Shown here piece by piece: positions 1-5,275 of a DNA stretch of 5,275 nucleotides (its first letter is position 1; every line of letters starts with the position of its first letter). Made by a program: the position numbers and the translations under genes. The DNA lies in assembly GCA_007118555.1 (NCBI GenBank), contig SKRJ01000028.1:1-5275 (forward strand), read 5' to 3'. The notes beneath the pieces were generated by a model, which saw nothing but the letters and a program-made list of their open reading frames with translations, was not told the origin of the DNA and did not search any database. This DNA is from Anaerolineae bacterium (GTDB lineage Bacteria > Chloroflexota > Anaerolineae > UBA1429).

Positions 1-69
1 CGCGCGGCGGCGTATGAGGACGTGTATGCCCGCTGGCGCGAAACGGAGCGATGCTGGCTGGGACGGTGA
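1..69 (+). CDS. C-terminal end of an upstream gene, possibly an FGGY-family carbohydrate kinase (partial)
   Basis: Only the last 22 codons are present, read in frame 1 and ending in TGA at 67-69. The peptide starts RAAAYEDVYARWRE and ends CWLGR. The pattern of Tyr, acidic residue, Val-Tyr, then Trp-Arg resembles the last helix of FGGY kinases such as xylulokinase (Tyr-x-x-Leu-Tyr-x-x-Tyr-Arg), so a sugar or polyol kinase is a reasonable guess. It converges on a dehydrogenase of the type used in polyol and sugar oxidation, which fits a carbohydrate locus but does not prove it. A strong hairpin follows 40 bases after the stop. The coding call is moderate and the family call is weak because so little protein is visible. 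Confidence 0.45.
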   Translation, partial: RAAAYEDVYARWRETERCWLGR

Positions 70-109
70 AATGGCGCGAGCCTGGCTCGACAGAATGCGT
101 CAACGCAAC

Positions 110-152
110 GAGGGCGGGATGCCCCTGTGAGGCCCCGCCCTCTTCTCTGTCT
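110..152 (+). terminator. GC-rich hairpin with pyrimidine tail between two convergent genes
   Basis: GAGGGCGGG at 110-118 is a perfect 9-bp complement of CCCGCCCTC at 134-142. The 15-base loop can itself pair GCC (121-123) with GGC (131-133). The plus strand continues with the T-rich tail TCTTCTCTGTCT, as expected of an intrinsic terminator for the plus-strand gene ending at 69. The minus-strand tail is not T-rich. The hairpin could still help end the dehydrogenase transcript from the other side, but less convincingly. Two smaller inverted repeats precede it (77-89 and 96-107). Confidence 0.65.
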
Positions 153-162
153 CAACGCAGCA

Positions 163-1125
163 CTACCAGGTGAGCACGCCCTTGATATAGCCGTCGCTCT
201 GGTGCGCGGCGAGCTCGAACATCTCGGGCGCCCGGTCCACCGGCATCACGTGGGTGACCAGCGGCTCGAGGTCAAAGACGCCCTTTTCCATCAGGGGCAC
301 CGTCCGGCGAAAGATCTCGGCAAAGTGCGTCGAGATGTTGGGCGACGCGTTAAACACTTGCAGGCCCTGCATGTGCCAGGCGCCCAGGTCCACCCGCCGG
401 TCGCCGCCCTTGTGCCAGGAAAAGATGTTGAGCCGACCGGCCTCACGCAGGATCTCATAGTTGAGATCAAAGGCGGGCTGCGCCCCCGCCGCCTCGACCA
501 TAACGTCCACCGGGTTGGCCTTGAGGGCCTCCACGGCCCGTTGCCCCTCGGGGGTGGCCAGGTTGATGATCTGGTCGGCGCCAAACTGCTCCGCCAACTC
601 GAGGCGGTGCGCATCAATGTCCATGGCGATCACTTCTTGGGCCAGGGTGTGGGCCAGGGCCTGCATGAACAGCAGCCCCATGAACCCCGTCCCCACCAGG
701 GCCACGCGATCGCCGGGCATCAGCTTGCACCACTCGACGCCGTTGAGGACACAGGCCACCGGCTCGGCGATCCAGTTCTCGTAATCCTCGACGTCGTCAC
801 GCAGCTTGGACACGGCCGTCGCCGGCACGTTGGCGAACTGGCCAAACAGCCCGGCCTCATTGCCCATGGCGGTCACCTTGTCGCCGGGCGCGAACCCGGT
901 CACCCGCTCGCCCACCTGGCGCACGATGCCAACCCCCTCGTGACCATGGAGCAGGGGATGGCTTGTGCCATCGGGCAGGATGCCCTTGTAGATCGCCTGG
1001 TCCCAGGCGCACAAGGCGGAGGCCTTGAGCTCGATCTGCACCTCGTACAGATCGGGATCACCAACCTCAAACTCGCGTAGCTCGACCTGCTCGGGCGCCA
1101 CATAGAAAACACCGTTCGCCTTCAT
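163..1125 (-). CDS. Zinc-dependent medium-chain alcohol/polyol dehydrogenase, short form lacking the structural-zinc lobe
   Basis: This is a 320-residue cytoplasmic oxidoreductase of the medium-chain dehydrogenase/reductase superfamily. It is expected to oxidise an alcohol or polyol to a carbonyl using NAD+. The N-terminal GroES-like domain carries the catalytic-zinc set: Cys39 (ALCAWDQ), His62-Glu63 (GHEGVG) and Glu121 (AEPVAC). The Rossmann domain has GTGFMG at 145-150. Asp169 at the end of the second strand (VIAMD) favours NAD over NADP. The four-cysteine structural-zinc loop that normally follows the GDKV segment (residues 81-84) is absent, which explains a length below the usual 340-360. 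The ATG at 1125 is chosen because GGAGGA lies 7 bases upstream. The frame runs open to an ATG at 1347, but a promoter at 1231-1260 lies inside that extension. The substrate cannot be read from the sequence. Sorbitol, threonine or other sugar-alcohol dehydrogenases are all possible relatives. Confidence 0.9.
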   Translation of the reverse strand: MKANGVFYVAPEQVELREFEVGDPDLYEVQIELKASALCAWDQAIYKGILPDGTSHPLLHGHEGVGIVRQVGERVTGFAPGDKVTAMGNEAGLFGQFANVPATAVSKLRDDVEDYENWIAEPVACVLNGVEWCKLMPGDRVALVGTGFMGLLFMQALAHTLAQEVIAMDIDAHRLELAEQFGADQIINLATPEGQRAVEALKANPVDVMVEAAGAQPAFDLNYEILREAGRLNIFSWHKGGDRRVDLGAWHMQGLQVFNASPNISTHFAEIFRRTVPLMEKGVFDLEPLVTHVMPVDRAPEMFELAAHQSDGYIKGVLTW

Positions 1126-1132
1126 CCTGCTG

Positions 1133-1138
1133 TCCTCC
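1133..1138 (-). promoter_or_regulatory. Ribosome binding site of the dehydrogenase
   Basis: The minus strand reads GGAGGA, 7 bases before the ATG at 1125. It is a near-perfect Shine-Dalgarno sequence and decides the start in a frame that is otherwise open 74 codons further upstream. Confidence 0.8.
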
Positions 1139-1230
1139 TCTACAAGGGTACGTAGTACACGGTCGGGCTGGCCAACGCACGGCATGCTGATGCAGGGCCT
1201 GCCCAGACTCGTCGCGTCGCTGATGCGCGC

Positions 1231-1260
1231 ATTATAGCCATCTGTCAGACGCGGGGTCAA
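1231..1260 (-). promoter_or_regulatory. Sigma-70-type promoter for the dehydrogenase
   Basis: On the minus strand, TTGACC (1260 to 1255) is followed after 18 bases by TATAAT (1236 to 1231). The -10 is perfect and the -35 has one mismatch. Transcription would begin near 1224, giving a leader of about 100 bases before the ATG. The leader holds small inverted repeats (for example GCAGG-G-CCTGC at 1192-1202) but no riboswitch that I recognise. Confidence 0.7.
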
Positions 1261-1266
1261 GGACCA

Positions 1267-1294
1267 GGCCGATGATCGGCCCGTTGATCGGCCC
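1267..1294. promoter_or_regulatory. Candidate regulator binding site: palindrome overlapping a tandem repeat
   Basis: GGCCGAT (1267-1273) and ATCGGCC (1275-1281) form an inverted repeat around G1274. TGATCGGCCC at 1273-1282 recurs exactly at 1285-1294, a 12-bp period, or just over one helical turn. The block lies directly upstream of the minus-strand -35, about 43 to 70 bases before the predicted start. That is a typical activator position for the dehydrogenase gene. It is about 50 bp upstream of the plus-strand -35. No regulator gene is in the window, so its protein partner is unknown. Confidence 0.4.
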
Positions 1295-1346
1295 AAACCG
1301 TAGCCAGGAAGATGTGCGGAAACGGTATGTTTTCTCGTGACGAGCA

Positions 1347-1375
1347 TTGACAGGGGCTACTGGCTCCTCTATAAT
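1347..1375 (+). promoter_or_regulatory. Perfect-consensus sigma-70 promoter for the SH3b gene
   Basis: TTGACA at 1347-1352 and TATAAT at 1370-1375 are separated by exactly 17 bases, so all three elements match the housekeeping consensus. Transcription should start around 1382, giving a leader of about 30 bases before the ATG at 1414. I see no comparable promoter directly before ligA, so this one may also supply ligA and the helicase by readthrough. Confidence 0.85.
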
Positions 1376-1401
1376 CCCCTCCAGATGCCGATCGCTCATA
1401 T

Positions 1402-1407
1402 AGGAGG
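1402..1407 (+). promoter_or_regulatory. Ribosome binding site of the SH3b protein gene
   Basis: AGGAGG, continuing as a run of G, lies 6 bases before the ATG at 1414. It is a full-consensus Shine-Dalgarno and confirms this start. Confidence 0.8.
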
Positions 1408-1413
1408 GGGCCA

Positions 1414-1977
1414 ATGTCCAGAGAAAGCAAGGGGCCGAGCCGTGCCCGTTCCAGCCAAGAGGGCTGGCCCAAGTGGATGTACTTTGCCGTACCCGCTTTG
1501 GTGATCTTTGTCGTCGTCGGGCTGTGGTGGGCCCTGTTCTACCCACCCTCAGAGGCCGTCGAAAGCGGCGTGGCGGCGCCCACCCGTCCTGTAGGCGTGG
1601 CGCAGCCTACCCAGTCGCCTACCGAGCAGCCGACCCTGGCTGCCTTTGCGCCTACGGCCACCACGACGCTGCCGACTCTGCCGCCCCCTACGCCCACGCA
1701 GGAGGGCGCAGCCGCCGACCAGCCTGCGGCGCCAGAGGGACCTCGTGAGCCCCTGTCCATTGGTGATATGGCCAGCGTCTGTTGCACCGACGGCATCGGG
1801 CTGCGCATGCGCTCTGGGGCGGGCACGGGGCATCCGGTGGTCAAGATGCTTGCCGAAGACAAGGTGGTCGAGGTCGTGGGCGGCCCCCAAGAGGCCACCG
1901 GATTCACCTGGTGGCAGGTACGTGACGAGGTCGGCACCTCGGGATGGGTCGCCTCCGAGTTCCTGCGCAAGCAATAG
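1414..1977 (+). CDS. Membrane-anchored protein with Pro/Thr-rich linker and C-terminal SH3b domain
   Basis: The product has 187 residues. A short basic N-terminus (1-20) precedes one hydrophobic helix at about 21-43 (WMYFAVPALVIFVVVGLWW), with no cleavage site that I can see. A low-complexity Pro/Thr/Ala linker of about 65 residues follows (roughly 45-112). A bacterial SH3 domain ends the protein at about 115-187, with the typical GLRMRSGAGTGHPVV block (129-143), WWQV (166-169) and GWV (177-179). The likely topology is cytoplasmic N-terminus, single anchor and external SH3b on a flexible stalk. SH3b domains often bind cell-wall or other surface polymers, but no enzymatic domain is present and the ligand is unknown. 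A Cys-Cys pair at 123-124 opens the domain. This architecture is common in Chloroflexota. The gene has its own perfect promoter and is followed by a large stem-loop before ligA. Confidence 0.85.
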   Translation: MSRESKGPSRARSSQEGWPKWMYFAVPALVIFVVVGLWWALFYPPSEAVESGVAAPTRPVGVAQPTQSPTEQPTLAAFAPTATTTLPTLPPPTPTQEGAAADQPAAPEGPREPLSIGDMASVCCTDGIGLRMRSGAGTGHPVVKMLAEDKVVEVVGGPQEATGFTWWQVRDEVGTSGWVASEFLRKQ

Positions 1978-4110
<2,133 letters not shown>

Positions 4111-4117
4111 GCATGGC

Positions 4118-5275
4118 ATGACGAGCTCTCCCGACACGCTGGCGACGATCCGCCACGACCCGCGCTTTGCGCCGCATATCGTCGCCTGGCGCACGGTGCC
4201 GCCCACGGCCGCCCGATATGCGCCAACCCCCGCCGGGCTGCACCCGCGCCTGCGTGCGCTCCTGATGGCACGCGGGATCGAGCGCCTCTACAGCCACCAG
4301 GCCCAGGCCGTCGAGTACGCGCTGCGGGGCGCCAACGTCGTCGTGGTGACGCCCACCGCCTCGGGCAAGACGCTGTGCTACCAGCTTCCGGTGCTGGATC
4401 GCCTCTTGCGCGAGCCAGACAGCCGCGCCCTGTACCTGTTCCCCACCAAGGCTCTGGCTCAGGACCAACTGCATGGGCTGCACCGCGACCTGGACGAGAT
4501 CGAGCTGCAGGCGGCGGCCGTCACCTATGACGGCGACACGCCCCAGCATCTCCGGCGCGGCTTGCGGGAGCGGGCCCAGGTGCTGATCACGAACCCCGAC
4601 ATGCTGCACATGGGCATCCTGCCGCACCATGTCCAGTGGCGCGAGCTGCTCTCCAAGCTGGCCTATGTCGTGATCGACGAGATGCACATCTATCGCGGCG
4701 TGTTTGGCAGCCATGTGGCCCATGTGTTGCGGCGTCTGCGGCGTCTGTGCGCCTTTTATGGCAGCAGCCCCCGCTTTGTCCTGGCCTCGGCCACCATCGC
4801 CAATCCGGCAGAGCTGGCCGAGAACCTGATCGGCGCGAGCGTCGAGCTGGTCGAGGAGAGCGGTGCGCCCGGTGGCGAGCGGCACGTCGCCCTCTACAAC
4901 CCGCCCATCGTCGATGAGCGGCTGGGGATCCGGCGTTCGCCGCTCGTCGATGCCGAGAACCTGGCGCTGACGCTGGTCCGCAGAGGGCAGCAGATCGTCT
5001 GTTTCACCCGCTCGCGCATGGCCGTGGAGCAGCTCGTGATCGCCCTGCGCCGCCGGGCGCGCGAGGCGAGCCTGCCGCCCGGCGCGTTTCGGGGCTATCG
5101 CGCCGGTTACCTGGCGACCGAGCGCCGCGAGATCGAGGCCGGGCTGCGCGACGGCGAAGTGCGCTGCGTGGCGGCCACCAGCGCCCTCGAGCTCGGCATC
5201 GACATCGGCGATCTCGACCACGTCATTCAGATCGACGCCCCCGATACCGTCGCCTCCTTCCTCCAGCGCATGGGC
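4118..5275 (+). CDS. DEAD/DEAH-type superfamily 2 helicase, MrfA/YprA (Hrq1-like) family, 3' end outside window
   Basis: An open frame of 386 codons runs off the window end with no stop. It carries the helicase motifs in order: SHQ at 59-61, Walker A TPTASGKT at 78-85, PTKALAQDQ at 109-117, TNPDMLH at 158-164, motif II DEMH at 187-190, SATIANP at 224-230, IVCFTRSR at 293-300 and ALELGIDIG at 356-364. Motif VI is cut after QRMG. The blocks YRGVFGSHVAHVLRRLRR (192-209) and YRAGYLATERREIE (327-340) mark the MrfA/YprA and Hrq1 group. These are 3'-to-5' DNA helicases linked to repair of crosslinked or mitomycin-damaged DNA. Family members usually end in a cysteine-bearing DUF1998-type domain, which would lie beyond this window. 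The ATG at 4118 is chosen because the ATG at 4113 stops after two codons. No clear ribosome binding site is seen. Only 7 bases separate it from the ligA stop, so translation is probably coupled to ligA. Confidence 0.9.
   Translation, partial: MTSSPDTLATIRHDPRFAPHIVAWRTVPPTAARYAPTPAGLHPRLRALLMARGIERLYSHQAQAVEYALRGANVVVVTPTASGKTLCYQLPVLDRLLREPDSRALYLFPTKALAQDQLHGLHRDLDEIELQAAAVTYDGDTPQHLRRGLRERAQVLITNPDMLHMGILPHHVQWRELLSKLAYVVIDEMHIYRGVFGSHVAHVLRRLRRLCAFYGSSPRFVLASATIANPAELAENLIGASVELVEESGAPGGERHVALYNPPIVDERLGIRRSPLVDAENLALTLVRRGQQIVCFTRSRMAVEQLVIALRRRAREASLPPGAFRGYRAGYLATERREIEAGLRDGEVRCVAATSALELGIDIGDLDHVIQIDAPDTVASFLQRMG

Noticed and set aside
127..1080. A 317-codon plus-strand open frame
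   Set aside because: It is antisense to the dehydrogenase, begins inside the terminator hairpin, and has a His/Leu/Gly-rich sequence with no domain.
1126..1347. A 74-codon N-terminal extension of the dehydrogenase from an ATG at 1347
   Set aside because: The extension contains the minus-strand promoter, while the ATG at 1125 has a near-perfect ribosome binding site and matches the family's normal N-terminus.
4636..4917. A 93-codon plus-strand frame
   Set aside because: It overlaps the helicase in another frame, across motif II and motif III, and is an Arg/Ala/Cys-rich shadow.

Overview
The window is GC-rich with densely packed genes and reads as bacterial chromosome. A small membrane-anchored protein with a Pro/Thr-rich linker and an SH3b domain, together with the style of the other proteins, suggests Chloroflexota (Anaerolineae/Caldilinea-like). 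That assignment is an inference from protein style, since no marker gene is present.

Layout. Bases 1-69 hold the last 22 codons of a plus-strand gene, possibly an FGGY-type sugar kinase. It converges on a minus-strand medium-chain zinc dehydrogenase (163-1125), with a strong GC-rich hairpin between the two stops. Upstream of the dehydrogenase is a 288-base divergent control region. It holds one near-consensus minus-strand promoter, one perfect-consensus plus-strand promoter (TTGACA, 17 bp, TATAAT), and between them a 10-bp direct repeat overlapping a palindrome that looks like a regulator site. The plus-strand promoter drives the SH3b protein gene (1414-1977). A two-tier stem-loop then separates it from ligA (2071-4110). 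A superfamily 2 helicase of the MrfA/YprA (Hrq1-like) type follows after 7 bases (4118 to beyond the window end). LigA seals nicks in replication and repair and the helicase family acts in DNA repair, so these two probably form a DNA-maintenance transcription unit.

The main anomaly is in ligA. The reading frame is intact for a 679-residue NAD+-dependent ligase except for one in-frame TGA at 3361-3363. By family alignment from memory, that codon sits exactly where the third zinc-binding cysteine of the four-cysteine finger belongs. A hairpin with a G-starting loop lies 18 bases after the TGA, which is the spacing and form expected of a bacterial selenocysteine insertion element. The options are a sequencing error or a point nonsense mutation (TGC or TGT to TGA), selenocysteine insertion, or cysteine insertion by a UGA-reading tRNA. 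TGA also ends ligA itself at its normal length and ends the first partial gene, so wholesale reassignment of UGA is unlikely. The sequence alone cannot separate error from recoding.
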